Shown piece after piece: positions 1 to 7,847 of a DNA stretch of 64,000 nucleotides. The stretch spans positions 713,746-777,745 of the forward strand of contig JAJVIC010000009.1 of the NCBI GenBank assembly GCA_022072225.1, written 5' to 3'. This stretch comes from Bacteroidia bacterium. GTDB taxonomy: Bacteria; Bacteroidota; Bacteroidia; SXHM01. The translations under genes were made by a program, and so were the position numbers. How positions within the stretch are numbered: the first letter of the stretch is position 1; every line of letters begins with the position of its first letter. Below the pieces are notes generated by a model, which was not told where the DNA came from, did no database searches, and saw only the letters and a list, made by a program, of their open reading frames with translations.

Positions 1-566
1 GAGTAATTGATGTAGTAGAGGTAGAAGCCGGTAGGCATATTTGTGTTTTGATAAGTGCCATCCCAGCCCTGAAAATAAAGGTGGTCACCTTTTTTCTCTT
101 CATATAATAAGATACCTTCTGTATCTCTGATTTGAAGAGCATAATTGTAAACATGAAGATTTGGAACAGGTTTGAAAAAATCATTATGGTTGTCGCTGGC
201 TGGACTAAATGAATTAGGTACATACATCTCAGCCGTAGGAGGAAAACTTGGCGGAGGACACGTGTCAATAAAAAAAGTCATTATTAAATTTTGAAAAGAA
301 AGCTGATATTGTCCTGGTTGGGAGATTTTGTAAAAGGTAGAAGTATCACCGCTTGGGAGCCACACGTGAGGTGTGTTCTGCACCATATTACTTACATCAA
401 TAATAAGGTATGAATAGGGATAGATACAATATGATGTGTTAAATTGATTGGCTTTGTAAACAAAATAAGTTGAGTCGGGAATTTCAATTGCATTTGGCCC
501 AAATTCATTTTTTTCGCAAGCGCAAAAGAATAGAAGAAGTAATGAGATTGAACAGATGTTTTTCAT
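1..566 (-). CDS. Lipoprotein with T9SS type B (gliding motility-associated) C-terminal sorting domain, partial
   Basis: The frame runs off the left edge, so the last 15-20 residues are missing. Translation begins MKNICSISLLLLFFCAC, a short hydrophobic signal ending in a lipobox-like cysteine. A middle part of about 100 residues has no recognised fold. From about residue 115 comes a typical CHU_C/type B sorting domain: YVPNSFSPASDNHNDFFKP, a basic/aromatic strand region, then GWDGTY and MPTGFYLYY. Such domains send proteins through the type IX system to the cell surface. The ATG overlaps the porP stop by four bases (ATGA), so the two are translationally coupled, as is common for PorP/SprF and its cargo. 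A lipobox together with a type B domain on a protein of only about 205 residues is unusual. The domain call is firm; the middle is unknown. Confidence 0.8.
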   Translation of the reverse strand, partial: MKNICSISLLLLFFCACEKNEFGPNAIEIPDSTYFVYKANQFNTSYCIYPYSYLIIDVSNMVQNTPHVWLPSGDTSTFYKISQPGQYQLSFQNLIMTFFIDTCPPPSFPPTAEMYVPNSFSPASDNHNDFFKPVPNLHVYNYALQIRDTEGILLYEEKKGDHLYFQGWDGTYQNTNMPTGFYLYYINY

Positions 567-1549
567 TCTGTATCTTGTTCTGAGTTGTTGTCTTCCATAA
601 CACCTTCGATGGAAGTTTGGTCCTTTTTAAACGAAAACCTGTAGCGCAGCATTACTTCAAAGCTTTGCCCGCTTTGAACAGCACGAAGTTCTTTTTCAGT
701 AGGAAAGCCCCAGCCAAAAGTAAGGCGGAGATTTTCTTTTAACTGGTATCCGCCATAAAGTATGAACGTATTCAGGTTGCGGTAACTTAGCAATAACAAA
801 TAATGATTTTTATAAGAAACCGATATAGAAGGTTGAACATAATAAATGTTTGTACGGTTCACTACTATTAATGATGGTGTTAAATAAATCTCAGGCGTGA
901 TGCGAATATGATAGCCGGCATTGTAATAAAATTGGATAGGTAATTTGCTTACACCCATTATCCCTTGGTCGGGTTGGGTAAGATGCACAGCAGAAAAACC
1001 TAAATACAAATGTTTTCTTGAAAACCATAAACCGGCAGCAAAGTCGGGGAAACCTCTGCTTTGCCTTCCATAAACTTCATTGGTATTGTAAACAAAGCCA
1101 TTTTGCGGGTCAATTTGGTCGCCATAAGTCATGTTGTAAAAGTTCATTATCCGTTGAACATAGCGGGTAGAAATACCAAACCGAAGTTGATTTATTTTCC
1201 TAATTCGGAAAGCAGCCGAGTAATAGAGTTGCAACTCGGTTCTTCTTTCAAAATTATCGCGGTTGTGCTGATATACAAATCCGACAGAATTGTCTTTTTT
1301 ACTACCCATAGCTACATCAAAAGCGCCAAACCAGTTTTGAGGTGAGGTAGTTGGCAATCCCAACCACCTCATTCCATAACCACCCTGCACATTAAACCGC
1401 TCCTCATACCCAGTAAGCGCAGGGTTTTGCCAGAAATTAAAAAGTATGTTGTTTTCAATTCTTCCCGGAACGCTGAAGTGGTTGCGCAGTTCCTGAGCAC
1501 CCGCTGCCAATGAAAAAAGAAGAAAGAAAGCGAGGAGATTTTTTTTCAT
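563..1549 (-). CDS. porP: PorP/SprF family type IX secretion system membrane protein
   Basis: Outer-membrane beta-barrel protein of the PorP/SprF family, about 328 residues, the usual family length. It begins MKKNLLAFFLLFSLAAGAQ, a signal peptide with a cleavage site after AGA. The N-terminus has the family pattern with NPALTGYE near residue 45, followed by alternating beta strands (GYHIRITPEIYLTPSLI, LRLTFGWGFPT). SprF homologues are needed for surface delivery of partner proteins with type B sorting domains, and the next gene in the operon encodes exactly such a domain. I chose the ATG at 1549 over one five codons upstream because it puts the signal peptide at the N-terminus. No Shine-Dalgarno is visible, as expected for the phylum. 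Confidence 0.88.
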   Translation of the reverse strand: MKKNLLAFFLLFSLAAGAQELRNHFSVPGRIENNILFNFWQNPALTGYEERFNVQGGYGMRWLGLPTTSPQNWFGAFDVAMGSKKDNSVGFVYQHNRDNFERRTELQLYYSAAFRIRKINQLRFGISTRYVQRIMNFYNMTYGDQIDPQNGFVYNTNEVYGRQSRGFPDFAAGLWFSRKHLYLGFSAVHLTQPDQGIMGVSKLPIQFYYNAGYHIRITPEIYLTPSLIVVNRTNIYYVQPSISVSYKNHYLLLLSYRNLNTFILYGGYQLKENLRLTFGWGFPTEKELRAVQSGQSFEVMLRYRFSFKKDQTSIEGVMEDNNSEQDTE

Positions 1550-1679
1550 CAGGATTTGTTGCAACGAATATAATAAAATTAAGTCTCTGTGGTAAAAACC
1601 CTTTGCGCCTTTTGTGAAACTATGGACTATAGACTATGGACTCTTTTTCTACTTTTGTCCATCACCAAACTATTCACCC

Positions 1680-3041
1680 ATGCCAACTACATCTGAAATC
1701 CTAAAAACCCTCAAAGCCTCAGGCGCCACCAAAGTAAAGCTTGCCGTAACCGATATTGACGGAGTATTGCGCGGAAAGGTGGTAAGCATCGAAAAATTTA
1801 TGGGCATAGCCGAAAAAGGTTTCGGCTTTTGCGATGTGGTTTTTGGCTGGGACAGCAGCGATGTAGCATACGATAATGCCACCTACACCGGCTGGCATAC
1901 CGGTTATCCCGATGCACAGGCAGTGGTTGATTTCAACACGTTTCGCAATATACCCTGGGAAAATAATCTTCCTTTCTTCCTTGCCGATTTTCGCAAAAAC
2001 GATGGCAGCGAACTGGAACTATCGCCCCGCAACCTCTTGAAAAAAGTGATTGCACAAAGCGAAAAGCAAGGCTATCATGCCATTTTTGCGCAGGAGTTTG
2101 AGTGGTTCAATTTTGCTGAAGATGCCGATAACCTTCACGCAAACGGTTTTTATAAACCCCAACACCTTACTCACGGAATGTTTGGCTATTCGGTGTTGCG
2201 TGCCTCGCAAAACAGCGAATTTTTCAATGATTTGTTTGATGAACTCGCCAAGTTCAAAGTGCCCATTGAGGGGCTTCATACCGAAACCGGTCCGGGCGTT
2301 TACGAAGCCGCTATACTTTATGGAGATACGATGGAAGCAGCCGACCGTGCCGTATTATTCAAAACGGGCGTGAAAGAAATTGCACACCGTCACGGCATCA
2401 TGGCAACGTTTATGGCAAAGTTCAGCGAGAACCTTCCCGGCTGCAGCGGACATGTTCACCAAAGCCTGTGGGACAAAGCGAAAAAGAAAAACCTTTTTCA
2501 TGATGCAAAAAGCAAAACCGGAATGAGCAGTTTGATGGAAAGCTACATTGCGGGACAGTTGCATTGCCTGCCGTATGTATTGCCGATGTATGCACCAACC
2601 ATCAACAGCTACAAACGTTTGGTAGTAGGAGCCTGGGCACCAACAACCTTAACGTGGGCAGTGGATAACCGCACCACTGCATTACGCGCTTTGCCAACAG
2701 GCGAAAAATCATGCCGCCTTGAAACCCGCGTGGTAGGCAGCGACAGCAATCCGTATTTAGCAATGGCGGCTTGCCTTGCCTCCGGTCTCTATGGCGTGAA
2801 AAACAAACTGAAACTCAAAACCCCGCAAACCATAGGAAGCGGGTATGCCGATGTAAAAAACGGAACACTTCCCCGCAACCTTGCCGAAGCCACCGAAGCT
2901 ATGAAAACCTCTATACTTGCCGAAGAATTATTCGGAAAAGAATTTGTGCAACATTTTGTGCAAACAAGAGAGTGGGAGTGGAGACAATTCTCTAAAGTAG
3001 TTACCGACTGGGAGTTGAAGAGGTATTTTGAAATCATATAG
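1680..3041 (+). CDS. Glutamine synthetase family protein
   Basis: A 453-residue ATP-dependent ligase of the glutamine synthetase fold. An N-terminal beta-grasp part (VKLAVTDIDGVLRGK) precedes the catalytic domain. Metal and substrate motifs are visible: AQEFEW near residue 143, TETGPGVYE near 204, GCSGHVHQSL near 257, NSYKRL near 308 and RLETR near 352. It resembles the GlnA/PuuA-like family that joins glutamate to ammonia or an amine more than GSIII, which is much longer. The substrate cannot be set from sequence. I start at the ATG at 1680 (MPTTSEIL); a longer frame from 1614 would add residues encoded by a repeat-like stretch. A -7-like box TACTTTTG lies at 1650-1657. The gene converges on the alcohol dehydrogenase, with a two-hairpin repeat between them. 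Confidence 0.85.
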   Translation: MPTTSEILKTLKASGATKVKLAVTDIDGVLRGKVVSIEKFMGIAEKGFGFCDVVFGWDSSDVAYDNATYTGWHTGYPDAQAVVDFNTFRNIPWENNLPFFLADFRKNDGSELELSPRNLLKKVIAQSEKQGYHAIFAQEFEWFNFAEDADNLHANGFYKPQHLTHGMFGYSVLRASQNSEFFNDLFDELAKFKVPIEGLHTETGPGVYEAAILYGDTMEAADRAVLFKTGVKEIAHRHGIMATFMAKFSENLPGCSGHVHQSLWDKAKKKNLFHDAKSKTGMSSLMESYIAGQLHCLPYVLPMYAPTINSYKRLVVGAWAPTTLTWAVDNRTTALRALPTGEKSCRLETRVVGSDSNPYLAMAACLASGLYGVKNKLKLKTPQTIGSGYADVKNGTLPRNLAEATEAMKTSILAEELFGKEFVQHFVQTREWEWRQFSKVVTDWELKRYFEII

Positions 3042-3167
3042 CACCCCACCCAAACCCTCCCCACAGGGGAGGGCTTTGCTAACGCGCAAGCCAACCGTAT
3101 AGCAAGCCAACATCTTGTGCGTTGGTAAAGTCTCCCCCCATCGGGGGAGATTTAGAGGGGGTGGCTG
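3042..3167. repeat. Two-hairpin intergenic element, copy 1
   Basis: The whole gap between two converging genes is a structured element. It holds two G/C-rich hairpins (CCCTCCCC/GGGGAGGG at about 3056-3072 and CTCCCCCC/GGGGGAG near 3132-3150), with outer ends that can pair (CACCCC/GGGGTG). A second copy in the opposite orientation lies at about 60004-60110, with conserved ends and a diverged centre. It may also serve as a bidirectional terminator. No coding capacity. Confidence 0.8.
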
Positions 3168-4316
3168 TTACAGTGCTTCCAGATAAATTTTCTTGAAATC
3201 TTCCCTGCTCACCGGCTTCGGATTATTCGGGTGGCAGAAATCTGCGAAAGCTAAGTCGGCTAATTTTTCAATGTGTTCAGGTTTTACACCAATGCCGCTG
3301 AGTTTTAATGGCAAACCTAATTTCCGGTTCAGTTCAAACAACGCATTCACCACACCTTCACCACTTTCATCTTTCAGTTCCATGGTGCGTGCAATGGTGC
3401 GGAATTTATCTTCAAAACCGGGATAGTTGAAACGCATACCGTAAGGCAGGTTTACTGCATTAGCAAGTCCGTGGTGGGTATCCAGTAATTGTGAAAGCGG
3501 GTGAGCCAGTGAATGCACAACGCCCAATCCTTTTTGAAATGCAACGGCACCCATCAGCGAGGCCAGCATCATTTTACTGCGCGATTCCAAATCGGGTTTG
3601 TTCACGGCACGGTCAATCGATTCGTTAATTAAAGCAATTCCTTGCAGCGCAATTCCCTCGCACATCGGGTGAAACATCTTGGCGATGTAGGCTTCCATGT
3701 TATGTGTCAGTGCATCCATTCCCGTTGCAGCCGTTACAAAGGCAGGTAATTCAAATGTTAAAGTAGGGTCAGCGAAAACTCTTTTTGCAAGAAGTTTTGG
3801 TGAGAACAGAATTTTTTTCTGATGAGTTTTATCATCGGCAATAATGGCGCTGCGGCCTACTTCGCTGCCTGTTCCGCTGGTAGTTGGAACAGTTACGAAA
3901 TACGGAACATCTTCCGTAACGTAAACATCGCCTCCAATCAAATCATCGTAATCAAATAAGTCGCGTGTGTGGTTAATGCGCAAGGCAATTGCACGTGCCA
4001 CATCCAATGCAGCCCCACCGCCAACACCCACAATGCAATCGCGTTTGGTCTGGTGAAAAGCATCACCGCCATTTAATACATCTGATTTTACAGGGTTTTT
4101 GTGAATGTTGGAAAAAACTTCGGGTTTCAGCCCTGCTTTTTCAAGGTCGGCAACTAAGGTTTTAAAAAAACTTAATTGTGCCACTACCGGGTCGGTAACC
4201 ACAAGCGGGGAAGTAAGTTTTTGTTCTTTTAGATGCCCAGCCAGTTCATTAATTGCTCCTGCTCCAAAGCGTATTACCGTTGGAAAATTGTATTGTATTA
4301 CCTGATTAAAGTTCAT
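3168..4316 (-). CDS. Iron-containing alcohol dehydrogenase
   Basis: A 382-residue group III NAD(P)-dependent alcohol dehydrogenase. The N-terminal dinucleotide-binding part carries GVGGGAALDVARA near residue 97, followed by PTTSGTGSEVG near 141. The C-terminal helical part holds the iron ligands: an Asp in the DPTLTFELP region, then histidines in HNMEAY, HSLAHPLS and HHGLANA. Length and motif order are normal. It faces the glutamine synthetase family gene tail to tail, so the two are not co-transcribed. Substrate is unknown; members act on ethanol, butanol, lactaldehyde, 1,3-propanediol or 4-hydroxybutyrate. Confidence 0.88.
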   Translation of the reverse strand: MNFNQVIQYNFPTVIRFGAGAINELAGHLKEQKLTSPLVVTDPVVAQLSFFKTLVADLEKAGLKPEVFSNIHKNPVKSDVLNGGDAFHQTKRDCIVGVGGGAALDVARAIALRINHTRDLFDYDDLIGGDVYVTEDVPYFVTVPTTSGTGSEVGRSAIIADDKTHQKKILFSPKLLAKRVFADPTLTFELPAFVTAATGMDALTHNMEAYIAKMFHPMCEGIALQGIALINESIDRAVNKPDLESRSKMMLASLMGAVAFQKGLGVVHSLAHPLSQLLDTHHGLANAVNLPYGMRFNYPGFEDKFRTIARTMELKDESGEGVVNALFELNRKLGLPLKLSGIGVKPEHIEKLADLAFADFCHPNNPKPVSREDFKKIYLEAL

Positions 4317-4375
4317 GTTTTTTGTTTTTGAGGGCGCAAAGATGCCAAAACTTAAGTAAATACTAAATGAAACTT

Positions 4376-4407
4376 TTTGTCTGTGAATAGAATATAATTT
4401 ACATTTG
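4376..4407 (+). promoter_or_regulatory. Bacteroidota-type promoter for the small T9SS cargo gene
   Basis: TTTG at 4376-4379, 20 bases, then TACATTTG at 4400-4407, against the consensus TTTG-N19-TAnnTTTG. The gene start is 26 bases downstream, giving a leader of about 20 nt. Spacing is one base longer than ideal. Confidence 0.6.
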
Positions 4408-4432
4408 AAGCATAAAACCTAAAACAAACCTC

Positions 4433-4930
4433 ATGAAAAAAGTGATTTTTACCTTGTTTTCCTTCGCTGCTGCTGCGGTTGCGAATGCTCAATCCATTTC
4501 TCCCCAGGTTATAGCAAGTGCCGGAACGCACTATACAGGTTCAAATGCTCAGCTTAGTTGGACAATAGGTGAGCCGGTTATTACCACCGTTTCAAACGGA
4601 AGTAATATCATCACACAAGGTTTTCATCAAACCCTGTTGAATGTAACTTCAGTGGAAGAAGAAAGCATTGCCGGAGTAAATGTTACCGTTTTCCCAAACC
4701 CTACTTCAGATTTGTTGAATATCAACCTCACCAATAATTTGAAAGATTTGCAAATGGAATTATTTGACATGACCGGAAAATTATTGCAAGCCCGGAAAAT
4801 TGGTGCTGCGGAAGGAAACATTCAAATCAGCATGACAGAGTATGCCCGCGCTAATTACCTGCTTCGAGTTTACGCTGCCGATGGAAGTGTGAACTACACT
4901 TACAAGGTTCAGAAAATGAATGCACACTAA
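4433..4930 (+). CDS. Small secreted protein with T9SS type A sorting domain
   Basis: A 165-residue protein. Residues 1-19 are a signal peptide (MKKVIFTLFSFAAAAVANA). Residues about 20-65 have the pattern that often stands next to a T9SS sorting domain in short Bacteroidota proteins (LSWTIGEPV, then TQGFHQ). Residues 85-165 are a type A (Por secretion tail) domain: VFPNPTSDLLNI, then LFDMTGKLL, then YLLRVYAADGSVNYTYKVQK. It has no enzymatic domain, so it is cargo whose passenger is little more than this N-terminal module. It is a monocistron with its own promoter and terminator. Confidence 0.85.
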   Translation: MKKVIFTLFSFAAAAVANAQSISPQVIASAGTHYTGSNAQLSWTIGEPVITTVSNGSNIITQGFHQTLLNVTSVEEESIAGVNVTVFPNPTSDLLNINLTNNLKDLQMELFDMTGKLLQARKIGAAEGNIQISMTEYARANYLLRVYAADGSVNYTYKVQKMNAH

Positions 4931-4943
4931 TCAGTGATTAAAT

Positions 4944-4984
4944 AAAAAAGAAAAGGGCTGCGAAATTTGCAGCCCTTTTCTTTT
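4944..4984. terminator. Bidirectional intrinsic terminator
   Basis: A perfect 12-bp stem (4950-4961 with 4969-4980) and a 7-nt loop, flanked by an A-run upstream and a T-run downstream. It lies between the converging ends of the cargo gene and the DoxX gene, so it can stop transcription from both sides. Confidence 0.9.
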
Positions 4985-5424
4985 TAGAACAGTTTGTTGT
5001 CCACACTGTATTTTCCCGGACCGGTAAAGAGCAGCACCAGAAATACAATACCTAATTCAATGGCATGAGAACCTGACATAATTTTGCCTCTCAGTGCCTC
5101 ACCTTCCGCTGCTGCATCAACCCAATGCACCAATGCGGCAATAAACATGGTAAATAACATCATAAAACAGGCAGGACGAAAAACCAATCCCAGTATCAGT
5201 AAAATACCACCGCCAAATTCGGCAAAGGCAGCCAAAAATCCCCATAAGGTTGGTAAAAAAGTGATACCGATATTTTCCATGGCTCCGCCCAGCTTCAGCC
5301 ATTTCTCTGGGCCGCCAAACATTTTGCCTTCACCGTGAAGAATGAACATAACGCCTATTCCAATTCTTAGAATTAATAAACCAAAGTTTATGGCTTGTGT
5401 ACCTGGACTGAGTAATTTTTTCAT
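4984..5424 (-). CDS. DoxX family membrane protein
   Basis: A 146-residue inner-membrane protein with four hydrophobic segments, the usual DoxX layout. Helix 1 has FGLLILRIGIGVMFILHGEGKMFGG and helix 2 LWGFLAAFAEFGGGILLILGLVFRPA. Family members are small quinone-related or redox-stress membrane proteins of uncertain reaction, so I assign no substrate. It sits 24 bases after the LptF/G permease gene and is probably co-transcribed with it and tgt. Confidence 0.8.
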   Translation of the reverse strand: MKKLLSPGTQAINFGLLILRIGIGVMFILHGEGKMFGGPEKWLKLGGAMENIGITFLPTLWGFLAAFAEFGGGILLILGLVFRPACFMMLFTMFIAALVHWVDAAAEGEALRGKIMSGSHAIELGIVFLVLLFTGPGKYSVDNKLF

Positions 5425-5448
5425 GTTGTAATTTAGATTTGTTAAACT

Positions 5449-6525
5449 TTATTTCGGTGCCCTTGCAATAAGCCAGAGACTTAAAATTCCGTAAAGGATA
5501 TTGGGTGTCCACACTGCCAGCATAACCGGAACATTTCCCGAAGTAGCGAAGGTGTTTGCAATTTGCATAAACATGATGTAAGAGAAACTAAGTCCTACAC
5601 CTATTCCAATGTTTATTCCAATTCCACCGCGTACTTTACGGCTCGACAAACTAACGCCCATCAGGGTTAGTATAAACGTTGCAAAGGGCATTGAAATTCT
5701 TCGGTATTTTTCAACCAGATAAACCTCAATTAAGTCAGAGCCTTTCATTTTCTCCTGTTCAATAAACTCGTTCAGTTCAAAATAATCCATGGTTTCTATC
5801 AGGTTTACTTTTCTTTTAAAATCTTTCGGATAGAGATTCAGCACAGTGTCTTTTCTTTCACCGCTTTTAAGCGTTTCGTTCAGCCCGTTTATTTCGCGGC
5901 TCATCCAGTTGTTGATTACCCAGAAATTGCCTATTGAATCCCATTTTACATGGTCGGCATTAAGTTTATAAATCAGTTGTCCGTCTTTAAACTGTTCAAT
6001 CGAGAATTTGTAGCCGATATTCCGGTCGCTGTTATAGCTCTCGAAATAAACAAAATTGCCGGGGTGTATTTGCTTGTGAATATTTCTTCCGCTGAACGAA
6101 AGTTGTTTGTAGATGTATGCATGTTCAAATTCTATGCGGTGTTTGTTTGCCGGTGGCATAATCAGGTTGTTTACTGCCAGTGAAATAATAACAAGAATAG
6201 TTGCCGCCACAAAATACGGAACCAGAAACCGCCAGAAGCTCACACCACTGTTGAGTATGGCAATAATCTCGGTCTGGCTTGCCATTTTGGAAGTAAAAAA
6301 AATGACAGCAATAAAAATAAAAAGCGGAGCAAAAAGATTGGCAAAATAGGGGATAAAATAAATGTAATAATCTGTCATTATTGTTTTGAAAGAAAGGCCT
6401 TTTTCAAGAAAATCATCAATCTTTTCTGAAATATCAAACACAACTGCAATGGCAATAATCAGTGCCAGTGTGAAGAAAAAAGTTCCGAGAAACTTTTTGA
6501 TGATGTATAGGTCAATAATCTTCAT
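5449..6525 (-). CDS. LptF/LptG family lipopolysaccharide export permease
   Basis: A 358-residue inner-membrane permease of the YjgP/YjgQ family. The N-terminal transmembrane half starts MKIIDLYIIKKFLGTFFFT, then YFANLFAPLFIFIAVIFFTSKMASQTEIIAIL, the family-typical loop after helix 2. A periplasmic beta-jellyroll of about 150 residues follows, and three C-terminal helices close the protein. With LptB and a second permease it would extract LPS from the inner membrane and feed it to LptC/LptA. The tgt-permease order is one I recall from other Bacteroidota. Whether it is the F or the G subunit cannot be told here. Confidence 0.85.
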   Translation of the reverse strand: MKIIDLYIIKKFLGTFFFTLALIIAIAVVFDISEKIDDFLEKGLSFKTIMTDYYIYFIPYFANLFAPLFIFIAVIFFTSKMASQTEIIAILNSGVSFWRFLVPYFVAATILVIISLAVNNLIMPPANKHRIEFEHAYIYKQLSFSGRNIHKQIHPGNFVYFESYNSDRNIGYKFSIEQFKDGQLIYKLNADHVKWDSIGNFWVINNWMSREINGLNETLKSGERKDTVLNLYPKDFKRKVNLIETMDYFELNEFIEQEKMKGSDLIEVYLVEKYRRISMPFATFILTLMGVSLSSRKVRGGIGINIGIGVGLSFSYIMFMQIANTFATSGNVPVMLAVWTPNILYGILSLWLIARAPK

Positions 6526-6553
6526 AAGATTTATCAGCGAATAACTAATCTTT

Positions 6554-6609
6554 TACGAATATACGAATGTGTGAAGCTGTTTTGAAATAGTAGTATTCGT
6601 AAATTCGTA
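6554..6609. repeat. Imperfect inverted repeat between tgt and the permease gene
   Basis: Left arm 6554-6568 and right arm 6595-6609, each built from two copies of an ACGAAT-like word, 14 of 15 bases complementary, with a 26-nt loop. It lies in a transcribed gap within a probable operon and could fold in the RNA. Confidence 0.6.
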
Positions 6610-6635
6610 TTCTTCATTCGCTATCCGTTGATGAT

Positions 6636-7766
6636 TTAAAGTCTTGTTTCTACCTGTTTCACCATTTTAGTTTTCCAGGCTGTAAAGTCGCCTGCAATAA
6701 TATGTTTGCGGGCTTCTTTTACTAACCATAAATAAAAACCCAGGTTATGAATGCTTGCTAATTGCAACCCCAAAATCTCTTTTGAAACAAACAAATGCCG
6801 CAAATAGGCTTTTGTAAAATTGCGGTCGGCAAATGTTGTTCCGTTTTCATCAATCGGGCTAAAATCATTTTGCCACTTTTTGTTTTTGATGTTAATGATG
6901 CCTTGTGAAGTAAACAACATTCCGTTGCGCGCATTGCGGGTTGGCATAACACAGTCAAACATATCTATACCTAACGCAATACTTTCAAGAATATTACCCG
7001 GAGTTCCTACACCCATCAGGTAGCGCGGTTTATCAGCAGGAAGTATGCTGCAAACAACTTCGGTCATGGCATACATTTCCTCTGCAGGTTCGCCTACAGA
7101 AAGTCCTCCTATGGCGTTGCCGTCAAGATTTTGTTCAGCTATAAAGTTTGCAGATTTTTCGCGTAAATCTTTGTAAACACTTCCTTGTACGATTGGAAAA
7201 AGTGTTTGCTCATAACCGTATTTTCCTTCAGTTTCGTTAAATCGGGTTATGCATCGTTTAAGCCATCGATGTGTCATTTCCATTGATTTGTGCGCATACT
7301 TGTATTCGCAGGGATAGGGTGTACATTCATCAAAGGCCATCATTATATCAGCTCCAATAATACGTTGAGTATCCATCACATTTTCGGGCGTGAAAAATAA
7401 TTTTGAGCCATCAATATGTGATGCAAATTTCACACCTTCTTCTTTTATTTTTCTGTTATCGCTGAGCGAGTATACCTGATAGCCGCCACTGTCGGTAAGA
7501 ATTGGTTTGTTCCAGTTGATAAATTTATGGAGTCCTCCGGCCTGTTCAATTATATCGAGTCCCGGGCGAAGATAAAGGTGGTAAGTATTACCAAGAATTA
7601 TTTGTGCTCCAATCTCATTTTCTAATTCATGCTGATGCACAGCCTTTACAGTTCCTGCTGTACCAACCGGCATAAAAATAGGTGTTTCTATGGTGCCGTG
7701 CGCTGTCAATAACTCGCCTGCTCTTGCTTTGGAATGCCCGTCAGCGCTGCAAATGGTAAACTTCAT
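6636..7766 (-). CDS. tgt: tRNA-guanine transglycosylase
   Basis: Exchanges guanine at the wobble position of GUN-anticodon tRNAs for a queuosine precursor. I start at the ATG at 7766 (MKFTICSADGHSKAR), giving 376 residues, a normal length. TIM-barrel motifs are present: GNTYHLYLRPG, DSGGYQVYSL with the substrate-binding Asp, FDECTPYP, GLSVGEP and FDCVMPTRNARNGMLFT with the nucleophilic Asp. The region after KNKKWQNDFSP normally holds a CxCxxC zinc site. Here it reads DENGTTFADRNFTKAYLRHL, with no cysteine, although the later histidine (SIHN) remains. All else indicates an active enzyme. It is first in an apparent operon with the LPS permease and DoxX genes. Confidence 0.93.
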   Translation of the reverse strand: MKFTICSADGHSKARAGELLTAHGTIETPIFMPVGTAGTVKAVHQHELENEIGAQIILGNTYHLYLRPGLDIIEQAGGLHKFINWNKPILTDSGGYQVYSLSDNRKIKEEGVKFASHIDGSKLFFTPENVMDTQRIIGADIMMAFDECTPYPCEYKYAHKSMEMTHRWLKRCITRFNETEGKYGYEQTLFPIVQGSVYKDLREKSANFIAEQNLDGNAIGGLSVGEPAEEMYAMTEVVCSILPADKPRYLMGVGTPGNILESIALGIDMFDCVMPTRNARNGMLFTSQGIINIKNKKWQNDFSPIDENGTTFADRNFTKAYLRHLFVSKEILGLQLASIHNLGFYLWLVKEARKHIIAGDFTAWKTKMVKQVETRL

Positions 7767-7847
7767 GTTGCTGTGTATAAATTCCGCCAAAGATAAATAT
7801 TTGCCCCACGCCCTAATCTTAGTTTTGTTTTGCTCTAAAAGACCGGA

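Noticed and set aside
1061-1345. Plus-strand frame inside porP
   Set aside because: Antisense to a conserved barrel gene, no promoter and no recognisable protein.
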